The notes beneath the pieces were generated by a model. That model was given only the letters and a program-made list of their open reading frames with translations, searched no databases and was not told where the DNA came from. Shown here piece by piece: positions 24,075 to 34,563 of a DNA stretch of 64,000 bases. A program made the position numbers and the translations under genes. Location of the stretch: contig OX336389.2 in the NCBI GenBank assembly GCA_946902985.2, positions 129,925,572 to 129,989,571 on the forward strand, written 5' to 3'. The stretch is from Meconema thalassinum (Eukaryota; Arthropoda; Insecta; Orthoptera; Tettigoniidae). Position 1 is the stretch's first letter, and every line of letters begins with the position of its first letter.

Positions 24075-24490
24075 TTGATACAACAGTCATTTTGAGGACT
24101 ACGAATAGTATACACCAACGTTGCAAACATCAAGAGGGGCTACCACAGTCGGGGTCGTTGGTCCGCTTACTCTGTCTGTTAGGTAGTCAGCCCGAAGGCT
24201 GGTTGGATCCTCAAAACGTACCGCCGTTAGGTTATGTGGGTGGATACCCACAAAAATCCAAGGCAGCGCTATATTGAGGCGTACTAGGCTAGATGAGGAG
24301 TGAGGTAGTTTGCCAAGGCTTTCGCCACCGATTCCGAACAGCAGTACTAACCCTATGAGTAGAACCTTTCACAGCATCCACAGGCACTGACTGTGCCCTG
24401 AATGTCATTCCTAAGCACCACCCATACATCAGTAGCTTCCATATAATCACAGCTATTAGTGAGTCTGAGACATCGGTGAAAAGCCACATT
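24075..24490 (+). repeat. Interspersed repeat with a GTAGTCAGCCCGAAGGCTGG block
   Basis: The GTAGTCAGCCCGAAGGCTGG and GAGGAGTGAGGTAGTTTGCC words resemble a dispersed element I associate with polyneopteran insects, from general recollection. No coding is seen and boundaries are approximate. Confidence 0.4.
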
Positions 24491-24659
24491 TTACTCTAGC
24501 CTGTGCGAACAGACAAATGCAAATGTACTGCATTCATCAAGAGATGGCAAACAGGCCACCGTTTACCCTATACTTTAAAATATAAAGTGTTACGCTTTGT
24601 TTTGGAGGGCAGTATATTATTCTCGTATTCCACAAGGAGATTTCGTGTACCTGGTCTAT

Positions 24660-25003
24660 TTGAGCACGACGACCTCGTGGTGCAGTGCCTAGCATTCTTG
24701 GCCCTGTCATGAAATGTAATTCAGGTCTGAGAGTTCGAACGTGGCTCACTCAGCCTCGGGAGTTAGAACTGAGAAGAGGTGGGTTGGACCCCCAACTCAG
24801 CCGTCCTAGAAGTGGTTTTCTACTTCTACTCAAGGCAAATGCCGGAATGATATTTAAATTAAAGACATGGCTGCTTCCTTCCCAAACCCTTACTGAATTA
24901 CAAATAAACACGCACAGTAATATAGCCACCACAATAAATCATGTTATCAGACAATTTGCTCCTACTTAAGTTCACGGTGCTACACAACCACGAAGTCATA
25001 ATA
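24660..25003 (+). mobile_element. tRNA-derived SINE, family A
   Basis: The head CCTCGTGGTGCAGTGCCTAG is followed by the family A body with TTCTACTTCTACTCAAGGC and ends near CACAACCACGAAGTCAT. It is moderately diverged from the copy at 26,143. Confidence 0.7.
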
Positions 25004-25011
25004 GTACATTA

Positions 25012-25125
25012 TGCAACGAGCCTATAATGGCAATAATTAAGACACAAGTATGTTTATAAAACGAGCGTATGCGAGTTTTATAATTTCCATACGAGTGTCT
25101 TAATTACCATTATAGGCGAGTTGCA
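25012..25125. repeat. Short foldback (MITE-like) element
   Basis: Arms beginning TGCAACGAGCCTATAATGG and ending CCATTATAGGCGAGTTGCA are inverted over about 32 bp, and the centre is also partly self-complementary (TTATAAAAC / GTTTTATAA). The whole 114 bp can fold into one hairpin. The short size and lack of clear flanking duplication leave its class open. Confidence 0.65.
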
Positions 25126-26142
25126 CACGACTGTTAATGTTCGACGATAATTATTATAACTATTTTATGTTCGAACAAAAATATTCATAAATATCTGTCG
25201 AGATTTCGCCAGTTTTATGTACTGAACAGAGCGCGTGAGACGCAGGGAATGCCTTGTATTTGACCATGGCCACCTCGATTACTCTACTATGACACTAGGC
25301 CAGGCAGTGTGATTTACATTAGAAGGCCGTGGAACTCAGCGCATCTAATTATCTAATTGGTCAAACAACTGTTTCTTGAGCTCTGATTGGTGGGAGAAAC
25401 TGTTTCATAATGAAAACGAAGACAAAAGACCATTACAACTCTTAATCCACTTACACGATGATGTCGAGCAGTGCTGTGAGAAAATTTTCACATTTAATTT
25501 TAGCCTACTTTTGATTTTTACAAAATATCAAAGTAGACCTATGAGATGTACATGGGCCAAATATCCGTGTGTATGTGTGTGTGTCGGTAACCCCCTCTAT
25601 CAATTCAAACACGACGAATCCGAATTGATTCAAATTTGATGTTTTATATCGCTGCCATCTTAAATAAAGTGCCGGACACCCAAATGTTCAAAAGCTTAAA
25701 TCAAATCACGACTGAACTAATCATCGGATCTCCACCAAATTTTGAAAAATATATCTTCATGTGGGAAGCATCTGGTGCCCAAACTACAAGGTCATGAGCC
25801 AAATATTTTTAAAATGGAGGCCGTGTGAATCATGCAAGCATTATAATCCTTTGAATCAATGTTCACGGTATTTGGCTTTCAGATTGTCTTATATAAGGAC
25901 TCTCTGATGTCAACGTAATAGCTACATAAGAGCTCACCACATATGCGTCAGTCAAAAAATTATCACACTGAATATAGCGCACAACAGTCATCTTGACGTT
26001 TGGAAATAAATTAATACCTTTCGGTAACCTAGAGGTATAATAACGAAATTTAGTAATGAAATAGAACCATATAAGTCGCTTCGTATACCCAAGGCAAATG
26101 ACCAGTGACTCCTTAGTTTCAAGATGGTGGCAAACAAATCAG
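25126..26142. other. No recognised gene
   Basis: A short GT-rich run lies at about 25,567-25,585. No domain-bearing frame was seen. Confidence 0.45.
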
Positions 26143-26515
26143 TTCGCCTCGTAGTGTAGTGGCTAGCATTCTTGGCTGTCACTGCGGAGGCCTTGTTTCG
26201 ATTCCCGGCTCTGTCGAGAAATTTAATTCTGGTCTAAGGGCTCGAACGGGGTACACTCCGCCTCGTGAAGCAAAACTGAGAATAGGTGGGTTCGATTCCT
26301 ACCTCAGCCATCCTGGAAGTGGATTTCCGTAGTTTACCACATCTACTGAAGGCAAATGCCAGGATGGTGACTAACGCATGACCACGGCCGCTTCCTACCC
26401 AAATCCTACCTCAATTATAAATACCCACACGAGTACTGTCTTCACAGTGACACAGGTTATCAGACAAATTCTACACACACCCAAATACTCGGGGCTACAT
26501 GACCACGATGAAGAA
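26143..26515 (+). mobile_element. tRNA-derived SINE, family A, full length
   Basis: It has an intact head (CCTCGTAGTGTAGTGGCTAG, then GTTTCGATTCCCGG), a second internal GGTTCGATTCCTACC block, CTGAAGGCAAATGCC and the terminal GGGGCTACATGACCACGATG. It is the clearest representative of the family. Confidence 0.85.
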
Positions 26516-26687
26516 TCAATAACAAACAACAACAACAACGCAAATAGTTCACCATTTGGCACATGTGTATAGATCATTTTGCAGATTAATTTCGAACAAC
26601 CCATACGTGACAGTGTTGCCAACATAATTGTGCGCGTGCTGAGAAGTTCAATGTTTAGCTGCATCTACCTTCGTAATATTTATAAGA

Positions 26688-27300
26688 TGAATCCGGGAAA
26701 ACGTATGTGTCCCTATAAACGGCTCCAGCTATCGAAACCGTGAAGAACTAAAGCCTATTTTTATATATCATACTTATGTTAATTGCCTCTATCAACATAC
26801 AAAATTTCTGTTTGATCGCTGTAAAAGATTCGTAGATATTGGGAACCGTCTAAATATTTCGGATGTTCGCCACGTTGGATTGTTATATGTATAGGCCATA
26901 GAAATATGTACCATTAAAGGAAAATTATTGCGTAGGTTCATTATTCAAACTTTCACATCGATCGCATGATTACGACACAAGAAATAAAAAATTAAAATAG
27001 TTCTTCCGGTTCCGTGGCTAAGTGGTTAGTGTGCTAGGCTTTGGCCCGAAGTGCCTCGGGTTCGATTCCCAGCCGAGCCATCAGGGATTTTAATCTCCTG
27101 GGGTTAATTCCCGTGGCTTGGGTACTGGGTGTAAGTGACGTCTTGAAAGTCACTTCATCCTCATTAGGACGCGCAGGTCGCCCACGGGCGTCAACTAGAA
27201 AGACCTGCACCCAGCTTCTCCGGAGGCCACACGGTCAAAAGTCTGTTTCGATAACTGGAGCCGCTTATAGGGACACACACGTTTTCCCGGATTGATCTGA
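26688..27300. repeat. Family X-related repeat with inverted ends, containing SINE D
   Basis: The first 49 bases (from AATCCGGGAAAACGTATGTG) are the near-perfect reverse complement of 27,250-27,298. Between them lie a body shared with 4,380-4,560 and the SINE at 27,008-27,240. To the right of the second arm comes the 3' tail of family X (TAAGTCTACTTTTTC). Confidence 0.6.
27008..27240 (+). mobile_element. tRNA-derived SINE, family D
   Basis: The head (CCGTGGCTAAGTGGTTAGTG, then GGGTTCGATTCCCAGCC) is a good tRNA-like promoter. The body has GACGCGCAGGTCGCCCACGG and CTAGAAAGACCTGCACCC. Only one copy is seen here. Confidence 0.75.
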
Positions 27301-27764
27301 TAAGTCTACTTTTTCATCATTTTTGCAAAATGTGAACGAGTAGACCAAACAAAATGTGTTTCTATGATTATTCCATCACAAGTATTAACATTAAACTGTC
27401 ATCTCAGATTCAAGGCTAACGCCTAACAATAACGAATCACACTCGACAATCCAAGCACATTATGTCAATATAACAATGTCAGATAGACGACTCAATTTAT
27501 ACTTGTTGACATACCTTTCTCATGGGAGCGCTGGTAGATAAACTTGTTCAAATACCGGCAATACCGCTGTAAAGTAGAAAAAGCTTTTGGTAAAACATTA
27601 CGAATCATAACTCACATGCATATTTCATTTTGGTCTTTACAGTATTGTCGATTTATTTGACCAAATTAAAACACACCAAATCAGTTGATGAAGAGCGCCA
27701 TCTATGACTTTTTGTAACTACGAGCTCCGATATTTTTCAGCAAATAGGGCACGTATGACACCCT

Positions 27765-28160
27765 GTTTGTTGTTGATTGATTTGGGGCTTTGCCACATCG
27801 TGGTCGTGCCGCCCCGTGCACTTGGGTGTATGTGGAATTTGTATGATAACCTGTGTTATTGTGATGGCTGTATTAATGTGTAGACTATATTTGTAATTCA
27901 GATGAGGATTGGGAAGGAGGCGGCCGTGGCCTTAAACTAGGATCCATCCCGGCATTTTCCTGGAGTTGAAGTGAGAAACCACGAAAAATCACTTCAATGA
28001 CGGCTGAAATGGGACTCGAACCCTCCCCTTTTCAGTTTTGCCTCACGAGGCTGAGTGTAGCCCTCAGACCAGAATTGAAATTACTTGGCAGAGCCAGGAA
28101 TCGACCCCGGACCTCCGGGGCGACAGCCAAGAATACTAGACGCCACACCACGAGGTAGTC
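27765..28160 (-). mobile_element. tRNA-derived SINE, family A, full length
   Basis: Read on the minus strand the head is at 28,160 (CCTCGTGGTGTGGCGTCTAG) and the terminal GGGGCGGCACGACC block at 27,800. All family A parts are in order. Confidence 0.8.
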
Positions 28161-28234
28161 GAAACACTGTTTACGCGTCAGCAGACTTCCGAATTGCCAC
28201 GTTCAAGTTTCAAGTGTGGACTCTCAACAGCTGC

Positions 28235-28445
28235 CTTAGATTAGGACGGATGATTTAATGTGGATTTTGCCACCTTATGTCCCAGTGATCCGGGGTTCGG
28301 TTCTCGGCCCTACAAGAAATTTGATTCCTGTCTGAAGCTTGGAAATGGCGAAATGGGCTTCGTGTTGATGACTGAAGAATGCTGGAGTCGATTCCAGAAG
28401 TGGTTTTCTGTAGTTTCCCTTTTCTATTCGAGCCTCTCCTAACTT
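28235..28445 (+). mobile_element. SINE family A, degenerate
   Basis: The order CCCAGTGATCCGGGGTTCGG, AGAAATTTGATTCCTGTCTG and AGAAGTGGTTTTCTGTAG resembles the first half of family A with many changes. Confidence 0.45.
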
Positions 28446-29274
28446 AAAGACAAGGTTACCTGGCCTAGGGTGACCAGACGTCCGGTTTTTGAACCTACAA
28501 TCTTAGAGTATTGAAGGCTAATGCTAAACCAAGCCACTCAGCTCAACACTGCTCTTAACGAGTTAATGACAAATAGTAGTTGTTTGCATGTTTTCATATT
28601 TCGGATTTGATTTCTTTTTATATGTAGTCTAATGGACCTTCTGTTGCAAAAGATTGGAGTTTTTCTTGAATAACAAGTAGCTCCGTGAGGAACTAAAAAG
28701 CCTACAAAGAGTGGTTATTGAAAAGAAATACCTATTCCCACGTTAAATTGCTGAGTGAATTCAATATATATCCGCGTGAATGGCATAATTATCTCAGAAT
28801 GATTGAAGATACTTATTTGAACCTTTTGTCACTCGTAACACATTTAATTAAAAAGAAGAATACGATCATAAGAGAAGCCATAACACCCCACAAAAGACTG
28901 ACAGCAACATTGCGATTTCTCGCGACCAGAAGGAGTTATGAAGACCTCAATATTCAACTAGGCCTATAATTTCGCCACAGGCTCTGAGTTACATAGTTCC
29001 TGAAACCTGCCATGCTATTTACGACGTGCTGAAGAGGGATTACTTGAAGGTAAGTGAAGCGCTTGATGTGTTGAAATAATTTATTAACCCTTGAAATTTT
29101 TACATGAGATACAAGAAAGGAAAGACCGTGGTGAAACTCTTGTCACAAAGTATTACAAACTAAATTAGGCATCGCTGAAAATTAAAACATACTAAGTGAT
29201 TGACTGGAGTTGTCGCTATTCACGTTTACAGGAGACATCATTTCATAAAATGATGGTTCTAAAAAGCAAGCTTG
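28446..29274. other. No gene; short X-family 5' piece
   Basis: The words AACAAGTAGCTCCGTGAGG and AACTAAAAAGCCTAC at 28,670-28,705 match the 5' end of family X. An 83-codon frame at 28,718-28,969 has no recognised domain. Confidence 0.45.
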
Positions 29275-29454
29275 TAGTTTAACGTGACCCTTAATCTCGC
29301 GATCATGAGCCACGGAACTTCATTTTTACGTGGAATCCGAACCACAGGACATGGCATTTCACTTCGAAAATCTCACATGCATTGACCGGGAATCCGACCC
29401 GGTCCGCCTTGATGAAAGGCCAACAGCTTGACCGCTGCGCCACCACGCAGACTG
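29275..29454 (-). mobile_element. tRNA-derived SINE, family E, with head
   Basis: Minus strand: head CTGCGTGGTGGCGCAGCGG with GTCGGATTCCCGGTCA B-box-like region, then TGCATGTGAGATTTTCGAAG. It abuts the last traceable coding stretch of the MADF gene at 29,455. Confidence 0.7.
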
Positions 29455-29482
29455 AGAGAAATGACCGTTGTTATTATTAGAA

Positions 29483-30986
29483 CTAGCAGAAGTACCCATT
29501 CTTCGAACGGTCTTCGGTATTAATAACCAGACGTAATCAATTGAGCTACTGTTGCAATGGTTAGAGACTTGGAACCTGTTTCTCGACAAAGAAAAATGCT
29601 GAGTTAAAATATGCTCTGAAACTAAATTTACCTAACGTGTACTTCCGGACGTGAAAAAAAAATGAAAACCTCGTAGACGAAACGCAATACACGTCAAATA
29701 AAACTGACCTTCACTGTTGTGTCATGTCCCCATCCAGAGGAAGACCCCTTTAATAATTTATAAAGGCTTGAGGTGCATGAAAATCCAGGTTTTTTAGACT
29801 CCAATGGCCCAAATTCCTAAAAGAAAAAAAAAAAGAAAAAAAAAAAATTACCGTATTTCAATTCAGGAATTTTTGAAAATAATGCTTCTGTTTGGAGATA
29901 TAATAGACCTTCTGTACGACATAACCCACATTTAAGTCGTGTGAAAAAATCTAGGGTACCCCTTGACCCCCTTAAGCACAGTGATGAATTTTACAGTTTT
30001 AGTTGATTCCGTAATAACCTAATAGTCATTTGCAAACATTCACATTTACTTCTTGCAGAAATAGATGGAAAGTTGGATGTCACATTTTCAGATATTGTTG
30101 TCATGGTTACTGGCTTGCATTCCTTCATTAGTTTATTAAATGAAATTAGTTTTCTGGGAATATCTCAGAAACTGTTGGTTTTAGAGCCTTAAAATGTACT
30201 TTTCGGGGACCCTTTACTGCTATTTAGGGGCACCGAGTTTTGTTTCTGACACCAAGGGGCTGAAAATAAGCTTTGTCTCGTCGTTGTAGGCCGTAGTATA
30301 ATAATAATAACTATAATAATAATATGACAATATAGGGATAGGGATATAATAGACCTTCCGTACCACACCCGCACGTGTAAATCGCGTGAAAAAATCTAGA
30401 GTACACCTTGACCCCCTTAAGCGCATTATATGACACTGATGAATTTTACAGCTTAATTTGGTTCCGTTATAACCTTAAGCCGTTTGCAAACTATCTCAGT
30501 AATGTAATAAATGGAATTGTATTGCGTCTCACAGCAATAGATGGACCTGTGAGATTCCGTTGCCATGGTAACCGGCTTGCATTCTTTCGTTATTGTCTTA
30601 CATGAAATTAGTTTTCAGGAAATATCTCAAAAACTGTAGGTTTTAGGGCCTTAAAATGTGGTTTTCGGGGGCCCTTTTAAAGGCCCCGAGTTTCGTTTCT
30701 CACATTGAGGGGCTGAAAATGAGCATTGTACAGAGAAGAGTTACATCAATGATTTGTGTCGTGCCTCTGAGGGATATCTGTACCAAATTTTACGTTGATC
30801 CACCCAGCCGTTCTCGAGTTATAAGGGAACAACCACTTTGTCCACAGACAGACATACAGACAGACAGACAAAATTTTTATTTTCGCGCGCATCCGACATA
30901 AAACAGTCTGAAACGCGTAAATAACGCAAATTTCCGTAGAAATTCAGAAAAAAACACACAAACTTTCATTTTTATATATATAGAGA
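29483..30986 (-). mobile_element. Non-autonomous Helitron inserted in MADF exon
   Basis: The minus strand starts TCTCTATATATATAAAAATG and ends TGGGTACTTCTGCTAG, placed between A (29,482) and T (30,987). The terminal hairpin is degenerate. The interior has two diverged copies of a roughly 440-bp unit (about 29,895-30,335 and 30,336-30,770; shared CTTGACCCCCTTAAGC) and a (GACA)n tract near 30,845-30,870. Its removal joins MADF codons in frame, which confirms both boundaries. Confidence 0.8.
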
Positions 30987-31084
30987 TGGTGATATGTAGG
31001 AAACCCCACAGGAGATGATGGTGTAGGCCGACTGTTCACAGAATGTGATATAGTCAACTGACCCATTTCAGCCATAAACAATGT

Positions 31085-31414
31085 GAAAATGAAATCCACA
31101 GCCTGCTTCCAGTCTCCGACCGGGTCAGGAATGGAATGAATGAAGCCCCCATCTAGCGGCGAGGATATGAACTGTGCCGGCTGCCGAGGCCTGACGCACT
31201 CCTCTGGGGCAATGATTAAATGAATGACAGATGAAATGAAATGATAGTGGAGAGTGTTGCTGGAATGAAATTTTGACAGGGAAAACCGGAGTACCCGGAG
31301 AAAAACCTGTCTGCCTCCGTTCTGTCCAACACAGATCTCACATGGAGTGACCGGGATTTGAACCACGGACCCAGCGGTGAGAGGCCGGCGTGCTGCCGCC
31401 TAAGCCACGGAGGC
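31085..31414 (-). mobile_element. tRNA-derived SINE, family 1, in MADF exon
   Basis: It matches the copies at 3.2 and 20.8 kb. A perfect 19-bp duplication flanks it (TTTCAGCCATAAACAATGT at 31,066-31,084 and 31,415-31,433). Confidence 0.95.
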
Positions 31415-31951
31415 TTTCAGCCATAAACAATGTATCATTACTTATTTTTTCTGCTAGCAATCTTTGCGCGGTATTTGCTATATCTCTCATTTTAGAGACA
31501 CATTTTTACCAAAAACATCATATCTATCTTCTTTCGGCTTCGGTTTCTTTAAAATGATGTTTAATTTTTCTAACACAGAATCACATTTATCGTTACTTCG
31601 CTTGAAGGGACTTGATCGAGGTGATTTTCTGGGAGTACATTGAACAGGCATTTCCCCCAGTGAATTACATGTGCCATGTACTGTTGGAGAAGTTGGCTCA
31701 TTTTCCAGAATAGATTCCTCCAAATCTTGTGTAGAGTGAGTTGGTTGTTGTTCTCCAATTTCTTCCTAAAAATAATATGTTATTACGATAATGTTTTTGC
31801 TAGCTGATTGAATTACAGTCTTAATACTATGATCTACTATTTCTTTGGAAATTGTGGTAAAAACTATTCATCAGTAAGTAATGTAATGTAATTTTATCAT
31901 AAATATCTTTTTTTTTGTAGATAATATTTGGGATGTAATGTTTGTATTTTT

Positions 31952-32680
31952 CCAGGTCCCACAAACTGAAGATGATTGGATCACCGTAGCGAGGAATTCC
32001 CCTCACTGTCTTGGCAGCCTGGATGGGAAACATATCGAGATAATTCCTCCAGCGGGTAGTGGTTTTTTTTTTAATTACAAGCATAGACACGGTATGGTGC
32101 TACTTGCAATTGCAGATGCAAATTATAGATTTATTGTGTTTGATTTCGGTACGAATTGCAGAGTATCAGATGGAAGCGTTCTCCAGAATACTACATTTTT
32201 TTAGGAGACTACAAGGAAATTCACAAAACATTCCGAGAGAAAAAGTAGTTGCAAATAGTTCACGAACACTGCCGTATGTTTTCGTTGCAAACGATACTTT
32301 TCCTTTGAGGACTGGTATGTTATAACCGTACAGACAGAGTGATGTAAACTCCATCGAAAAGAAAATGTACAACTACCGTTTATCAAGAGCACAAAGAATT
32401 ATTGAGAACGTTTTTGACAGAACGCTTTTGAATTTTCCACACCGCTATCAATTTAGAATTAGAGCATATTGATGAAGTAGAGAAAGCAACGTGTGCTTCA
32501 CATAATTATTTAATGTCAACTATGAGTGAAGCCTACGCTCCACCTGATTATATAGGCTCTGAGGACATAGAAAGTGGCACAGTCCGTGCTGGTTTAACAT
32601 CAGAGAATTCCAATTTGGCCTCTGTGCAAATGTCTCGTATCGCTGGTAATCTTCCATTGCTAGCTAAACATGAAGTTCCG
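31952..32680 (+). pseudogene. Harbinger (PIF) DDE transposase, main part
   Basis: The stretch follows a splice acceptor-like TTTTTCCAG (31,952). It encodes the catalytic core of a PIF/Harbinger transposase (cut-and-paste nuclease, DDE_Tnp_4 type): CLGSLDGKHIEI (first Asp, 32,022), NYKHRHGMVLLAIADANYRF, LPYVFVANDTFPL (second Asp, 32,293), YNYRLSRAQRIIENVF (Glu, 32,404) and a SHNYL segment near 32,500. A frameshift near 32,200 and stops between 32,325 and 32,465 break it. The frame is cut by family X at about 32,680 and resumes at 38,995. The N-terminal part is not found to the left. A MADF gene lies around it on the other strand. Confidence 0.85.
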
Positions 32681-33812
32681 TGACGAAATAAAGAGCCTAC
32701 TTTTCTTAAAATTTAAGATTCCTGCCAATGATTAATCTATATGAATCTATCTAGAATAATGACGAAATTAAGTTGCTAATATCGAAATTTCTAATTAGTT
32801 CGAAATACTGTATACTTGGCATAATGTAGCCTAATAGAGGACTACAGTTGGCAGCCCTGGTGACTGAATATATTCTTAGTTCCATCTCTTAAGGTACAGA
32901 ATACTAAATTTGGTTGAATTCCAATGAATAGCATGGACGTTACATGCAGTTAAACATTGGATCTAACAGCACACGTAAAATCATGTTGGCAACAATGTCA
33001 TGCATGCAATGGTCAGAAATAATCTGTAATAATATGATCTATTGTTGTGCCAATTTTGAATGAAATCCATTAGTTAGTATAGAAGTTACATGCATTTTAA
33101 AATTGGACCTATCAGCAGGCTTAGAATCATGCTGGCAGCACTGGCGTAGGCCTATATTAGTTACTACAAATTAATCTAGAATGCCAGGTACTATACGTGT
33201 GCAAAGTTTACAGCTATTGGCTTGCATACTTCCTGATATATTGATATTAGGGTAACAAATATAGAGACAGTATTTGTTAACAGTTGGCAGCCCTGGGTAC
33301 TCTTAAGAATCGGCATATTCATATATGTTTTGGTACACATAGCACACACAAATTTGGGTTGAAATCCAAATGATAGTATGGAAGTTACATGTATTTAAAT
33401 TTGGACCTCTCAGCAGGCTTAGAATCATGTTGGTAGCACTGACGTTTATAAGTTACTCCAAATTAAAATAGAATGTCAGGTACTATACGTGTGCATAGTT
33501 TAAAGCTGTCGGCTTGCATACTTTCTGATATATTGGTATTTGGATAAAAGAAATTAAGAGCATTTATTAACGGTTGGCAGCCCTGGTGGGTCTTAAGAAT
33601 ACGCTCATTCATATCTGGTTATGTACACATACAACTTACGAAATTTGGTTGAATTCCAATTGATAGTGTAGAAGTTATATGCATTTAAAAATTGGACCTA
33701 TCAGCAGGCTTATAATCATTTTGGCAACACTGCCACGTATGGCCTCCTGGAAATTAATCTGCAATATTATTATCTATAAGTGTGCCAATTTTGAAATAGC
33801 TCCCATTCATAC

Positions 33813-34563
33813 TGTTACGGCTGTGAGTTTGTGTCATCGCTCGCCGCTTGAGTCACAACTGCCCCAGGGGCTGGGCTGTGGCATGCCTCCTGTATTGCGT
33901 GTGCCTTATGCAACAGGGCTACTAAGACAAAGGGATAGTCCAGAATATTCGTGACTGGACCAGCGATGGAAACCTCGAGAAACCGTGAACCCTGGATGGA
34001 TCTAGAAGCATGTATTGAGTCACCGGCCTGCTATATAAGTGCGACCTGTCAAGCAGGGGTTGTTGTTGTGTTTTACGAGCTAGTGTGAGCGTTTATTCTG
34101 AGCGACAGAAGTGTGGTGACTTGCGAAACCCCTAGTGTAGCGGCGAAGTGAGAAACATACAGGGGACTGCCTGAGTGAGTGTGCTTTCACTGAGTGTCTG
34201 AGATATTGTGGTGTCGAAATCCAGTGACATTGTTTCTCCCAGCTTGTGAACAGCGTGCAAATGCTCGTAAGTACTGTAGTAGGCGCACATTAGGAAGAAG
34301 TTGCATGTAGTTCTGTCAAGGCCACTAGGCTCATTAGCGGCAGGATTAACTTCTGGGGTTTGTTGACAAGTGAAAGGGCAAGAGCTCTCCGCAAGCAAGA
34401 GACTTGAGGAAACTGGAGTAAGGTTCCAATTGCTTGTGTTCGCTGATGAGTAGTGTAATTTTCTGGCCGCAATAAAGTTAATTATTTCTTTAAGCAGTAA
34501 TTGGTGTTGTGCTTCCTACCCACCGTAATCCAGTTAACAAAAGTGCCACTAGGGGTGGCACGT
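33813..34563 (+). repeat. Left LTR (3' end truncated)
   Basis: It contains a TATA box (TATATAAG, 34,033-34,040) and a polyadenylation signal AATAAA (34,471-34,476). Homology with the right LTR stops at GGCACGT (34,563). The expected AACA end is missing, which marks the deletion junction. Confidence 0.9.

Larger units (their letters stand above)
29455..31769 (-). pseudogene. MADF-type gene, C-terminal exon, split by SINE and Helitron
   Basis: The exon starts after a good minus-strand acceptor (TTTTTAG at about 31,770) in the phase needed to follow the MADF exon at 39,355. It reads EEIGEQQPTHSTQDLEES, a polar linker. After a frameshift near 31,485 it gives a helical segment with RDIANTAQRLLAEKIS, like the conserved C-terminal region of MADF/BESS-type proteins. 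Removing the SINE (31,085-31,414) with one copy of its 19-bp duplication, and the Helitron (29,483-30,986), lets the frame run on to about 29,455, where a family E SINE begins. The true end is not seen. It is likely the DNA-binding partner gene of a Harbinger element. A host MADF gene is the alternative. Confidence 0.65.

Noticed and set aside
26143..26230. tRNA-like SINE heads as functional tRNA genes
   Set aside because: They have A- and B-box-like words but no paired acceptor stem, and they lead straight into SINE bodies.
28466..28495. TAGGGTGACCAGACGTCCGG as a hAT terminus
   Set aside because: It resembles known hAT ends, but no matching inverted end or duplication was found nearby.
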